Assembly: GCA_020628615.1 (NCBI GenBank)
Contig: JAHDEV010000018.1
Coordinates: 1-32,865, forward strand
DNA from: Dokdonia sp.
Lineage (GTDB): Bacteria; Bacteroidota; Bacteroidia; Flavobacteriales; Flavobacteriaceae
Length of the DNA: 32,865 bases
Direction of reading: 5' to 3'
Below the pieces are notes generated by a model that worked only from the letters and a program-made list of their open reading frames with translations, made no database searches and was not told the origin of the DNA. Below, one piece after another: positions 15,786 to 24,592 of this stretch. A program made the translations under genes and the position numbers. The first letter of the stretch is position 1. Each line of letters starts with the position of its first letter.

Positions 15786-18700
15786 ATGGGGAAATTATAC
15801 CTGTTTCTTATCTTTTTTGTAACTGTAGCTACCACAACATTTGCGCAATGTGGTGACACAGAGACTTTTACTGTTTGTGATATGACTGTTGTAGACGGTG
15901 ATAGCAACGGTACTCCAGATGGAATCATAAATCTATATGACGAGTTCTCTGCGCTGAGTGGTACAACGATCACTCCTGCAGATGGTATGTGGTTTGACCC
16001 AAACTTTAATTTTGCACTTGATGTGGTTACTGGTGATCTCTATTTATGGGATCTTGATAACTCTTCAGAACTAGATACAGACTATCAATTTGAATTCTTG
16101 AGCGGTACATCTGGCTGTCCCGATGATGTACAATATCTTTTTAATATAGTACTAGGCCCATATTCTGGAACTGTAGCAAATACGATGGATGGTGCGATAA
16201 ATTTACAAGTTTGTCAGCCTGCACCACCAGCAGAGTGTATGCAGTTTACAGAGATTGACTTGTTTCAAACTATGCTTTCTAACCCTAGTCCGCATAGTAA
16301 TGGCGTCTGGACATATACTGGGTCGAGCCCTAATTTTGCATCTATATCTGGTAATCGATTTCTTAATGTAAATATTCCATATCAAGAAGGTCCACCGCTT
16401 GTAGATGAAGAGACATTTGAGCTAGTTTATACAGTGCCAGGTATAACACCTTGTGATGCAGAGCAGTCTACAACCGTCACAGTATCTGTGGTAAGAGAAC
16501 CTTTTGCTGGATTTGCAAATCAATTTAATATCTGTGATACAGAACTTATAGCTGGTAATTATGATGGAGATATTGATTTACTAGAAGATGAGTTTTTAGT
16601 AAACGAAAACATAGAAGGAATATGGCTAGATGCAACAGATCCTACTGGTCAAATCACGGGTCCAGCAGATTCTGTAATTAATCTTGCTGAGGTTTATGCA
16701 GATCTTGTAATGAGTAACCCTAGGTTTGGATCACGAACTTACGAGTACCAATATTTTGTAGAAAGTAGGTCTACCGTTTGTAATGATGCGACAAGTACCA
16801 TAGGTTTTACGTTTTATGAATCTGTGAGACCTTTTAGTCAAAATGAAAATGAAGCAACATTTTGTACTACAGATGAAACGCTGGGAAGTTTAAATCTATA
16901 TGATTATCTAGAATTTACTACAGAAAATGGAGTGCTGTATGATTATCCTAATAATGATTACACTAACTGGACATTGATTTCTGGACCTTCAGATTTAGGA
17001 TTAGTTTCTAACACAGGTGATATTGCTACAACGACAGAAGATCCAGAGTATACAAGTCAAGGTACTATAGATTTATCAAACCTCGATCCTCTCACAGCTG
17101 CCGGAACATATATTTTTGAGTTTACTGTAGATGAGGCGTATAATGCAGAGGCAATAGAAGAACAAATTTTTGAAATACCTTACGGTTGTTCTTCAGAAAT
17201 AAATGAAGATCATCCCTGTGATACTCAAACTACTCAAATTACCATAATCATTACAAACCCAAACTATGCAGGAGAAGATACTGCAGATCTTGAATTTTGT
17301 GAGAATGAAGAAACACTTACGCTTACAGATTTACTAGAGACAGATGGTGTACAAACAGTATATGTAGGGCCAGATGGTGTATGGACAGACACAGCAACAT
17401 CTACTGTGGTAGATAATGATTTTGTCATTCCAGAAATTACTGGAGGTTCACAAACCTTTGATTTTGTATACAACACTACAACTAGCGCTAGTGACTGTAC
17501 AGATAGCGCTACATTGAGCTTTACTATTTATGAGCAATATGAAGCCGGAGATGATACTCTGGTAGACATTTGCGGAAACAGTGAAGAGGTAGATCTTTTT
17601 ACGCTACTAGAAGGAAGTCCAGATACTAATGGTACTTGGACGGGTCCAGATGGATACACTACTACAGATAATGTAGCAAATTATGATCCAGCGACTAATG
17701 CCGCAGGAGATTACGTATACACTGTGCCTAGTAATGAAACTTGTGTTGAAGATACAGCAACGTTGAGTATAACGCTACTTGAGTTTCTGTATGCAGGAGA
17801 AGATACCGCAGGCGTAGAGATATGTGATGTAGATGCAGAGTCTCCTATTAATCTTATCAATTTATTAGATACCAACGCTACTGATACTATTTATGAAGGA
17901 ACACAAGGAGTGTGGACAGATACTGTAAGTGGCGACGAAGTTGCAAATCCATTTTTATATGCAGAGATAGATGGGCAAGCGACCTTTAATTTTACTTATA
18001 CGACAACTTCAGATGACGGTTGTATAGATAGTGCGACACTAGAGTTTACCATATTTGAAAGTGTAAGTGCAGGTGTAGATGCAATTTATGAGACCTGTGC
18101 TGTAGATGATGTTGTAAACTTATTTGACTTTTTAGAAGGTACACCCGCAACTACCGGAACCTGGACTGGGCCTGATGGATATATCACCACAGATAATGAA
18201 GCAATTTTTGACCCTACAATAAACGCCGAAGGTAACTATGTATATACAGCACCAGCAAACGGTGTTTGTGCGGCGTTAAGTGCAACAGTTACGGTTTCCT
18301 TTTTTGAAAACAACTACCCAGGAGAAAACACGACAGGCGTTACTATTTGTGATGAGGCTGGATTTGTGAGTCTTATCTCTTTGCTAGAAACAAACGGTGT
18401 TGAGGTTATTTATTCCGGTCCTCTAGGTGAGTTTACAGATGCGGTAACGGGTGAGGTGGTAGATAACTTCTTTTTCTTTCCAGAGATAGATGGTGAGCAG
18501 GATTTTAGTTTTATATATGCGACCACTACAGAAAATGGTTGTGATGCCCAAGCTACATTAGACTTTACAGTCTTTGAGCAAGAAGATCCGGGTATTACCT
18601 CAAGTATTGTACTGTGTCAAGATGATGCCACACTTGATTTATTTTTATCACTCTCTGGTACTCCAGATACAACAGGAACTTGGACTGGGCCTGGAGGCTA

Positions 18701-19613
18701 TGTTTCTTCTTCAAGTGAAGCAATAATAGACCCTATGACGGCGCTAGACGGCGATTATATCTATACCATCGCTGCTACAGATGTATGTCCAGAGGCCTTT
18801 GCTTGGGTAAATGTCACAGTAAACGGAATCGCAAATGCAGGAGAAGATCTAGACACCTTTGTTTGTCCTGGTGATTATACACTCTCGCTTTTTGACTTTT
18901 TGAGTGACGGTGCAGATGTAACGGGACAGTTTATTAATCTAGATACGTCGCTTACTATAGAGGATGGGTTACTGTCTATAGGCGATTTTGAACCTGGGAC
19001 ATTCTCATATATGTACCTCGTAGAAAATGACAATTGTGGTGATGATGATGCGACTATCACTTTTACTATAACGGCGATAGATGCGCCTTCGGTAGCAAAT
19101 CCAGAGACGTTTTGTATTAATGATGATCAGACTTTGGGAGATATTTTAGTTACTGGAGCGGCAGTTTATAATTGGTACGCTTTCGCGGAAGCGGGCTCCC
19201 CCTTACCATTATCCACATTGCTAGAAAATAATGTCACGTATTATGTGGCTGCCGTAGATGAAAACGGCTGTGAGTCTGAAAGAGTTTCATACCTAGCCGA
19301 TATCTTGCCACTTACAGATGGTAGCTGCCAGCAAGAGATATCTGACGGGGTGTCTGACAATGGTGATGGTCAAAACGATTTTCTAGACTTAGGAACGTAC
19401 CCAGATTTATATCCAAATTTTGATATTCAAATCTTTAATAGATATGGAACCATCGTCTATAGAGGAAATAAAAATACTCCAGCCTTTGACGGAAGTGCAA
19501 ACACTGGCTCAGGACTAGGAGATCAATTACCTACCGGAGTATACTTCTATATCCTTTATCCAAACGACTCGGAGACAGAACCTATAGACGGTAACTTTTA
19601 CTTAAGTAGATAA
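15786..19613 (+). CDS. T9SS-secreted repeat protein with type B sorting domain (gliding-associated C-terminal domain)
   Basis: 1275 residues. A signal peptide (MGKLYLFLIFFVTVATTTFA, probably cut after A20) leads to Ser/Thr/Asp-rich beta domains with paired cysteines. The C-terminal domain (about 1184-1275: SDGVSDNGDGQNDFLDL ... FNRYGTIVYRG ... PTGVYFYILY) is the type B/CHU_C sorting signal, which sends proteins through the type IX secretion system to the cell surface. Between 494 and 1016 three A+B dyads repeat with a 175-residue period. The family acts in adhesion or gliding (SprB-like), but the ligand is unknown. It is followed by a PorP/SprF-like gene and an OmpA gene, the usual cargo-partner order. 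A palindrome variant lies in codons 1131-1136. Confidence 0.9.
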   Translation: MGKLYLFLIFFVTVATTTFAQCGDTETFTVCDMTVVDGDSNGTPDGIINLYDEFSALSGTTITPADGMWFDPNFNFALDVVTGDLYLWDLDNSSELDTDYQFEFLSGTSGCPDDVQYLFNIVLGPYSGTVANTMDGAINLQVCQPAPPAECMQFTEIDLFQTMLSNPSPHSNGVWTYTGSSPNFASISGNRFLNVNIPYQEGPPLVDEETFELVYTVPGITPCDAEQSTTVTVSVVREPFAGFANQFNICDTELIAGNYDGDIDLLEDEFLVNENIEGIWLDATDPTGQITGPADSVINLAEVYADLVMSNPRFGSRTYEYQYFVESRSTVCNDATSTIGFTFYESVRPFSQNENEATFCTTDETLGSLNLYDYLEFTTENGVLYDYPNNDYTNWTLISGPSDLGLVSNTGDIATTTEDPEYTSQGTIDLSNLDPLTAAGTYIFEFTVDEAYNAEAIEEQIFEIPYGCSSEINEDHPCDTQTTQITIIITNPNYAGEDTADLEFCENEETLTLTDLLETDGVQTVYVGPDGVWTDTATSTVVDNDFVIPEITGGSQTFDFVYNTTTSASDCTDSATLSFTIYEQYEAGDDTLVDICGNSEEVDLFTLLEGSPDTNGTWTGPDGYTTTDNVANYDPATNAAGDYVYTVPSNETCVEDTATLSITLLEFLYAGEDTAGVEICDVDAESPINLINLLDTNATDTIYEGTQGVWTDTVSGDEVANPFLYAEIDGQATFNFTYTTTSDDGCIDSATLEFTIFESVSAGVDAIYETCAVDDVVNLFDFLEGTPATTGTWTGPDGYITTDNEAIFDPTINAEGNYVYTAPANGVCAALSATVTVSFFENNYPGENTTGVTICDEAGFVSLISLLETNGVEVIYSGPLGEFTDAVTGEVVDNFFFFPEIDGEQDFSFIYATTTENGCDAQATLDFTVFEQEDPGITSSIVLCQDDATLDLFLSLSGTPDTTGTWTGPGGYVSSSSEAIIDPMTALDGDYIYTIAATDVCPEAFAWVNVTVNGIANAGEDLDTFVCPGDYTLSLFDFLSDGADVTGQFINLDTSLTIEDGLLSIGDFEPGTFSYMYLVENDNCGDDDATITFTITAIDAPSVANPETFCINDDQTLGDILVTGAAVYNWYAFAEAGSPLPLSTLLENNVTYYVAAVDENGCESERVSYLADILPLTDGSCQQEISDGVSDNGDGQNDFLDLGTYPDLYPNFDIQIFNRYGTIVYRGNKNTPAFDGSANTGSGLGDQLPTGVYFYILYPNDSETEPIDGNFYLSR
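17265..18833 (+). repeat. Three tandem A+B super-repeats in the T9SS cargo gene
   Basis: Type A units (AGED/PGEN-T ... LLET/LLDT ... G-WTD or EFTD) start at residues 494, 669 and 844. Type B units (LFxxLEGxPxTxGTWTGPDGY) start at 586, 761 and 934. The A-to-A steps are exactly 175 and 175 residues, and B-to-B steps are 175 and 173. A further Ig-like unit begins at 1017. The DNA has diverged, so the array is old and kept by selection on length. Confidence 0.85.
19178..19193. repeat. Dispersed palindrome, copy 7 (one mismatch, in coding sequence)
   Basis: CGCTTTCGCGGAAGCG, with G for A in the right arm. It is read in the cargo gene as A-F-A-E-A (after Y1131). The change turns the GAAA half-loop into GGAA, which is still a GNRA-type loop. 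Confidence 0.8.
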
Positions 19614-19628
19614 AATAAAAAGCATATT

Positions 19629-20549
19629 ATGAAATTAAGATTATTCATACTAGCGGCATTTTGTAGTTTATCTACGCTCGCACAACAAGAACCGCAGTAC
19701 ACACAATATATGTACAATCAGGGTGTGGTAAATCCTGCATATATGATTAATGAGCCAGGACTCATACGCATAGGGAGTCTATACAGATCGCAATGGGTAG
19801 GTCTTGAAGGAGCTCCTACCACAGCAAACGTTTTTGCAAACATCCCACTCAACGAGCGTGTAGAGATAGGTGTTAATTATGTAAATGATCAGATAGGAGA
19901 TGTACTTACTACAAATAATATTAATGTAAACTTTGCTTACAGAATTAATGTAGCAGAAAGTACTAATCTATCATTTGGATTAAAACTAGGAGTAGATAAC
20001 CAGAGCCTTGACTTTACAGGGCAAAATATTACGGGTGATCAAGCTTTTCAAAATGGCCAGAGTACCGCTCTTAATGTAGGTGCTGGGGTATTTCTCTTTA
20101 AAGAAAATTATTATGTAGGCTTAAGTTCTCCTAGTGTGATTCCTTATAAAATAGAAAATAGATTTGAAGATGGAGGAAGCTCTGTACTTTATAAAAATGA
20201 TCCTACTGCTTACTTAATGGCTGGATATGTTTATGAGGTGACAGATATGCTCAAGATCAAGCCTTCTGGTGTAGCAAAGTGGGTGAGTGGTGCACCACTT
20301 ACTTTTGACCTCTCTGTAAACGCACTTTATGATGATAAATTTGAGCTAGGTGTCTCTTATAGACATCAAGATGCTATCGCAGCTCTTGCCGGCTTTAATA
20401 TCACAAACAGTCTCAAATTAGGTTATAGCTACGATTTTAATGTAAGTGATCTTAACAGCTTTAATAATGGGAGTCACGAGATTGTATTGTTATACACTTT
20501 TGACATATTAGGCTTACAGAAAAGATACATCTCACCTAGATTTTATTAA
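19629..20549 (+). CDS. PorP/SprF family type IX secretion membrane protein
   Basis: 306 residues. A signal peptide (MKLRLFILAAFCSLSTLAQ, cut before Q19 or Q20) is followed by QQEPQYTQYMYNQGVVNPAY, the hallmark N-terminus of PorP/SprF proteins. The rest alternates as an outer-membrane beta-barrel and ends with an aromatic residue (ISPRFY). Type B T9SS cargos generally have a dedicated SprF-like partner encoded next door, needed for their secretion or anchoring; this protein should serve the 1275-residue cargo upstream. The gap to that gene is 15 bp and to the next gene 1 bp, so the three genes are an operon. Confidence 0.93.
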   Translation: MKLRLFILAAFCSLSTLAQQEPQYTQYMYNQGVVNPAYMINEPGLIRIGSLYRSQWVGLEGAPTTANVFANIPLNERVEIGVNYVNDQIGDVLTTNNINVNFAYRINVAESTNLSFGLKLGVDNQSLDFTGQNITGDQAFQNGQSTALNVGAGVFLFKENYYVGLSSPSVIPYKIENRFEDGGSSVLYKNDPTAYLMAGYVYEVTDMLKIKPSGVAKWVSGAPLTFDLSVNALYDDKFELGVSYRHQDAIAALAGFNITNSLKLGYSYDFNVSDLNSFNNGSHEIVLLYTFDILGLQKRYISPRFY

Positions 20550-20550
20550 G

Positions 20551-22575
20551 ATGAAAAATATATACCTACTACTTGCAATACTGTGCCTGAGTACAACAGT
20601 CATTGCACAATCTAAAAAAGGAGATCGGTTCTTTAAGAGAGGAGATTATATAGGTGCTGCACATTATTATGAGCAAGCACTTAAGGATAATAACTCTAAA
20701 GAAAACTTAAGTAAAGTAATAGATGCATACTACTTAGGTCAAGATTATAAAAGTGCAGCCTTATATCTTAATCAGCTTGTAAATGAGCGTTTTAATGATC
20801 AAGATAGAACGTTTGATAATGAGTTTAACTTTAAAATGTACCACGCACTAACCGTTACAGGTGAAGGTGTAGAAGCACTAAACTACCTAGAGGCTTATTA
20901 TAAAAACAAAGGAGAAGATTTTGATAAAACTAAAGCGCTAGAAACAGTCAAAGCCTTAACTAGCAGTAATCCTAAATTTGATGCTACAAAGAGTAACATA
21001 AGCTCAGAGGCAGATGATTTTGGACCTGTACGTGTAGGTGATAGTGTGTTCTTTACCTCAGACCGTCTCAATGATGAGGTTTTTAGAACATTATTTGCAA
21101 AACGTTTTAAGTCTACACAAAGACCTTTTCTAGATATTTATGGAGTACGAGTTAATGATAAAAATGAACTAGCCGGTGAAGCCGTGCGTCTAGGTCAAGG
21201 TGTAAATTCTTCATTACACGATGGTAACATAAGCTTTAACGCTGCAGGTGATGAGATGTACATCTCGCGTAGCGCTTATGAAAAAAGTGATTCAAAAAGA
21301 ATTTTTGATGAAGAAGGGACTAACCGAGTTCACTTATATAAAAGCGTGCGCATAGATGAGGTTTGGAGAGAGGCAGAGCGATTACCTTTTGTAAAAGAAC
21401 AATTTTCATATATGCACCCTACACTTACTAAAGATGGTAAGCGACTTTACTTTGCCTCAGATATGGATGGCGGTCTAGGTGGTTATGATATTTATTATGT
21501 CACGGTACATCTTGATGGCTCTTATGGTACACCCGTAAATTTAGGACCTACCATTAATACATTTCACAGAGAGCAATTTCCTTATGTGTCAGACAGTGGC
21601 GATTTATACTTTGCTACAGACGGAAGATTAGGACTAGGATTATTAGACATCTTTGTAGCTCCACTTACCGTAAAAGGATTTACAGAACCTATTAATCTAG
21701 GCGCACCTGTAAACTCACCTTATGATGACTTTAGTCTCACATACTACTCTCAAAACGAAGGTCTTTTTGCAACAAACAGAAGTGGAAAAGATGATGATAT
21801 TTATAGTTTTGTCCAGACAGGTGAGCTTATTACTAGAAAGTTTAATTCACGATTTGAAATAAGAGATGCTGTAACAAATGAGTTAATAAGTGATGCAACT
21901 ATTAAGATTATAGGATATCAAGGAAAAGAAATTTACAGCAAGACACAAGCCGCTACGGGCACTTTTACCGTGCCACTTACTGTAGATGATTATACATTTA
22001 TAGGTTCTGGAGATAACCACGAGCAAGGTAGCTTAGACTTCCAGATAAGAGGCGTGCAAGAGGCTCCCTATGTGATTAAAGTAAATCGCATATTTACCGA
22101 GTCAGAACTCACGATGATGAAACAAAAGAATCTTGCAAAAGATCTTAAAGATAAAGACCCTAGCCGTTTTGAGTTACTCACAGACACACAGTCGCCACAA
22201 GTGGTAGAAAAAGAAGGAAAGCTATTTATAGATGTAGCTCCTATTTACTTTGATTTTGATTTGTATAGCATAAGAGAAGATTCTCAAGTTGTACTCGATG
22301 AGCTTGCTGCAAAGCTTATAAAGTATAAACGCATCAAAATGAAAATACAATCTCATACAGATAGTCGTGGGCCAGAGGCATATAATGTTCCGTTATCACA
22401 AAACAGAGCAAAAGCTACCTTTGATTATCTTGTAGAAAAAGGAATAGACCCTACTCGCATACAGTATCAAGGTTATGGTAACAGCCAGCCAGTAGTAGAT
22501 TGTCCAGCTGGACAATGTACAGAAGAGGAGCACCAGCTCAACAGGCGTAGTGAGTTTGAGATAACAGGTTACTAG
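20551..22575 (+). CDS. OmpA-family protein with TPR-like and PD40 repeats
   Basis: 674 residues. Signal peptide MKNIYLLLAILCLSTTVIAQ; TPR-like helices (about 22-135: GDRFFKRGDYIGAAHYYEQAL); PD40/WD40-like beta-propeller repeats (about 150-420, e.g. LTKDGKRLYFASDMDGGLGGYDIYYV); a small beta domain (about 430-510); and a C-terminal OmpA peptidoglycan-binding domain (about 565-674: KMKIQSHTDSRG ... NRRSEFEITGY) with a C-P-A-G-Q-C pair. It should tie the outer membrane to peptidoglycan and probably stabilises the neighbouring PorP/SprF-cargo complex. It starts 1 bp after the PorP/SprF stop and is the last gene of the operon. Confidence 0.93.
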   Translation: MKNIYLLLAILCLSTTVIAQSKKGDRFFKRGDYIGAAHYYEQALKDNNSKENLSKVIDAYYLGQDYKSAALYLNQLVNERFNDQDRTFDNEFNFKMYHALTVTGEGVEALNYLEAYYKNKGEDFDKTKALETVKALTSSNPKFDATKSNISSEADDFGPVRVGDSVFFTSDRLNDEVFRTLFAKRFKSTQRPFLDIYGVRVNDKNELAGEAVRLGQGVNSSLHDGNISFNAAGDEMYISRSAYEKSDSKRIFDEEGTNRVHLYKSVRIDEVWREAERLPFVKEQFSYMHPTLTKDGKRLYFASDMDGGLGGYDIYYVTVHLDGSYGTPVNLGPTINTFHREQFPYVSDSGDLYFATDGRLGLGLLDIFVAPLTVKGFTEPINLGAPVNSPYDDFSLTYYSQNEGLFATNRSGKDDDIYSFVQTGELITRKFNSRFEIRDAVTNELISDATIKIIGYQGKEIYSKTQAATGTFTVPLTVDDYTFIGSGDNHEQGSLDFQIRGVQEAPYVIKVNRIFTESELTMMKQKNLAKDLKDKDPSRFELLTDTQSPQVVEKEGKLFIDVAPIYFDFDLYSIREDSQVVLDELAAKLIKYKRIKMKIQSHTDSRGPEAYNVPLSQNRAKATFDYLVEKGIDPTRIQYQGYGNSQPVVDCPAGQCTEEEHQLNRRSEFEITGY

Positions 22576-22591
22576 AGATGTAATCATTCAT

Positions 22592-22625
22592 AAAAAAAAG
22601 CAACAGTCTATGTTGCTTTTTTTTT
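22592..22625 (+). terminator. Terminator of the T9SS operon
   Basis: A 14-bp stem (22592-22605 with 22611-22624), a 5-nt loop and a long T-run. The A-run on the left makes it usable for the convergent hydrolase gene too. Confidence 0.92.
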
Positions 22626-22631
22626 GGTTTA

Positions 22632-22647
22632 CGCTTTCGCGAAAGCG
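22632..22647. repeat. Dispersed palindrome, copy 8
   Basis: Perfect core between convergent genes, directly after the operon terminator. The right flank TACTCA gives the longest match to the extended consensus arm. Confidence 0.95.
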
Positions 22648-22663
22648 TACTCATAACCAGTAC

Positions 22664-23320
22664 TTAGTTGAGCTCTTCACTTATCTCATTTATAAATGGG
22701 ACGTGTACCTCGTGCTTTCCTTTGAAAACCTGCACATTTAATCTTTCTCCAAAAAGCGCCGAACCTTTGAGCTGTTGCTCTGTCTTACGGGCTTCTGTGA
22801 TGTACTCATCCTCATCTCCATAGAGATAAGTTACCGTAGTGCTTTGTGGTAAATAATTAAAGTGTGTTGCTTCGAGTTCTTGAGGTATCGCACCAGAGTG
22901 TAATAGTAAATAATCACAAGATAGCGCTCTATGTGCCATCCAGCGGGTGAGTATAGAGACCCCTTGCGAGTAACCCATAAAGATAAAGCGTACTTCTTGA
23001 TTACCTATTTTCTCAAGTTCTGTGCTCCACATCGCATCAAGATAGGCAAAGAGATTTTCCTTTTCGGTCTCAATATTTTCTCTAGTGAGCCAGCTTGCTC
23101 CTATGTATTTAAAACGTTTATCTTGATAATATTTGCTAGGAGCCTGTGGTGCAATGATGTAATTTTCGGAAGCATCAAGACCTTTAAAATACTTGATAAA
23201 ATATTTTGATAAATACCCCATTCCGTGCAGGGCTACCCATACATTTTTAGTCTGTGAGGTTACATCATTAAGTGTGGTATACGTATTAGTATGCGTGTAG
23301 GTAATACTATTTTCTTCCAT
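22664..23320 (-). CDS. Alpha/beta hydrolase (carboxylesterase/phospholipase-like)
   Basis: 218 residues from the ATG at 23320 (MEENSITYTH). An upstream start at 23380 would add 20 residues of low plausibility. Hydrolase landmarks: VWVALHGMGY (about 28-36, oxyanion region), the nucleophile elbow FMGYSQG with S118, acidic residues in YGDEDEY (169-173), and His in GKHEVHVPF (H203 or H206). The shape fits the compact carboxylesterase/phospholipase group (PF02230-like) acting on small esters in the cytoplasm. No substrate clue comes from the neighbours. It lies downstream of the small acetyltransferase-like gene on the same strand, separated from it by a terminator. Confidence 0.82.
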   Translation of the reverse strand: MEENSITYTHTNTYTTLNDVTSQTKNVWVALHGMGYLSKYFIKYFKGLDASENYIIAPQAPSKYYQDKRFKYIGASWLTRENIETEKENLFAYLDAMWSTELEKIGNQEVRFIFMGYSQGVSILTRWMAHRALSCDYLLLHSGAIPQELEATHFNYLPQSTTVTYLYGDEDEYITEARKTEQQLKGSALFGERLNVQVFKGKHEVHVPFINEISEELN

Positions 23321-23372
23321 AGGTGATAAAAGTAGAAAAGCTTGTAGAATCTTGTTAGTAATAAGGCATAAA

Positions 23373-23396
23373 AAAACCACTCGACAGAGTGGTTTT
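23373..23396 (-). terminator. Terminator of the small acetyltransferase-like gene
   Basis: A 10-bp stem (AAAACCACTC at 23373-23382 with 23387-23396) and a 4-nt loop, with a run of T on the minus strand. It separates the 99-residue gene from the hydrolase gene, whose start is about 50 bp further on. Confidence 0.85.
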
Positions 23397-23415
23397 AGGT
23401 TGCTCTGAGAGCAAC

Positions 23416-23715
23416 TTATATGTTAATACCTACTGGTAGTAGCTTTTTATACTTACGACGGTTAGAGCGCATAAATTTTGCGATTTCTGGGCTTGTAGGG
23501 ACGAGGTTAATCTCTCTATCTGCTACTTCCTTAAAAACGGCAACTATAAACTCGTTCATATGGTCTTCTGTGCCTTCTGGCATAAATATTTTAGTGAGGA
23601 AGATCTTACGTTCTTGTAAGGAATATTCCATTTTTGCAAGCTTTCCGTCAAAGGTAGTTTCGAATTGTCTTAGAAACTCATTGTCTGTCAATTCAATTGC
23701 TGTTGTAGCCTCCAT
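23416..23715 (-). CDS. Small GNAT-like protein (Acetyltransf_CG type), apparently degenerate
   Basis: 99 residues. The order LTDNEFLRQFETTFDGKLAKMEYSL, then KIFLTKIFMPEG, then INLVPTSPEIAKFMRSNRRKYKKLL matches the compact YjdJ-like GNAT fold: FE...DG..A..EY, LTHTEVP, and V.P.CPF...YI..HPEY. The acetyl-CoA pyrophosphate loop (R/Q-G-x-G) that should follow the EVP block is missing (EGTEDHMNE is there), and the CPF cysteine is Ser-Pro. It may be inactive or have a new role. It has its own terminator and is divergent from the next hydrolase; the 200-bp gap between them holds only an odd palindrome, TTTCTTA-A-TAAGAAA (23830-23844). Confidence 0.65.
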   Translation of the reverse strand: MEATTAIELTDNEFLRQFETTFDGKLAKMEYSLQERKIFLTKIFMPEGTEDHMNEFIVAVFKEVADREINLVPTSPEIAKFMRSNRRKYKKLLPVGINI

Positions 23716-23915
23716 AAATTTTGAAAAATATTTAGTATTTGTAATATAATTAACACGTAATAAGAAATCACTCTTTAGTTTTATGCGCTGTAAACGCTAG
23801 TATTTGAGAATATTTTTAAAACATATGAATTTCTTAATAAGAAAGTGTTGCAAATTTACAAAAAATTCCCGAAATAGGCCACAGCTTCTATGTTAAACCC
23901 TTATTCCTAAGTAAG

Positions 23916-24569
23916 ATGATACACGTGTATTTGATGCCTGGTATGGCTGCAAATCCTTCTATATTTGAAAACATAAGCTTACCGAGTGCTTCTTACACTA
24001 CGCACTTACTAGAGTGGCAGCTGCCAGAACCTAGTGAGTCACTGTCACAGTATGCCCTCCGTATGACACAGTTCATAAAGCACGATGATATTGTATTGCT
24101 AGGCGTGAGTTTTGGTGGAGTGCTCGTACAAGAGATGGCAAAGCATATCAAGGTACGCAAGCTCATACTAGTAAGCACTGTAAAAAGTAAGTATGAATTA
24201 CCCAGGAGAATGAAGCTTTCGCGAAAGCTAAAACTCTACAAAGCACTTCCAGCCAGTCTTATAGAAGATGTTGATAAACTTGCAAAATATGCCTTTGGAG
24301 AAACGATAAAAAACCGCGTAGATTTGTACCAGAAATATCTCTCTATGAATGATAGAAGATATATGAAGTGGGCGGTAAAAGAAATGGTGTGCTGGGATCA
24401 AGAAACCCCTACGGAAAATGCAATACATATACACGGCACAGCAGATAAGGTGTTTCCAGTCAAGTATATAAAGAACTGTATAGAGGTTCAAGATGGAACA
24501 CACATAATGGTGATAACTCGTGCAAAATGGTTTAATGAACATTTGCCAAAACTTATTGAAAATGAGTAA
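23916..24569 (+). CDS. Alpha/beta hydrolase
   Basis: 217 residues. It starts MIHVYLMPGMAANPSIF (oxyanion-hole region). The catalytic triad is visible as S65 (GVSFGG), D177 (HGTADKVFPVKY) and H196 (GTHIMV). No signal peptide. This is a small cytoplasmic esterase-type enzyme; the substrate is unknown and it is not closely similar to the hydrolase at 22664. A palindrome variant forms codons 100-105 (read K-L-S-R-K-L). It runs toward the lytic transglycosylase gene with 23 bp between them, so they may be co-transcribed. Confidence 0.82.
   Translation: MIHVYLMPGMAANPSIFENISLPSASYTTHLLEWQLPEPSESLSQYALRMTQFIKHDDIVLLGVSFGGVLVQEMAKHIKVRKLILVSTVKSKYELPRRMKLSRKLKLYKALPASLIEDVDKLAKYAFGETIKNRVDLYQKYLSMNDRRYMKWAVKEMVCWDQETPTENAIHIHGTADKVFPVKYIKNCIEVQDGTHIMVITRAKWFNEHLPKLIENE
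24214..24229. repeat. Dispersed palindrome, copy 9 (symmetrical variant, in coding sequence)
   Basis: AGCTTTCGCGAAAGCT. Both outer bases differ from the consensus (A for C, T for G) and still pair with each other, so the palindrome is perfect. It is read L-S-R-K-L in the hydrolase gene. Confidence 0.9.
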
Positions 24570-24592
24570 ATTGATTTAAAATTGAAAAGACT

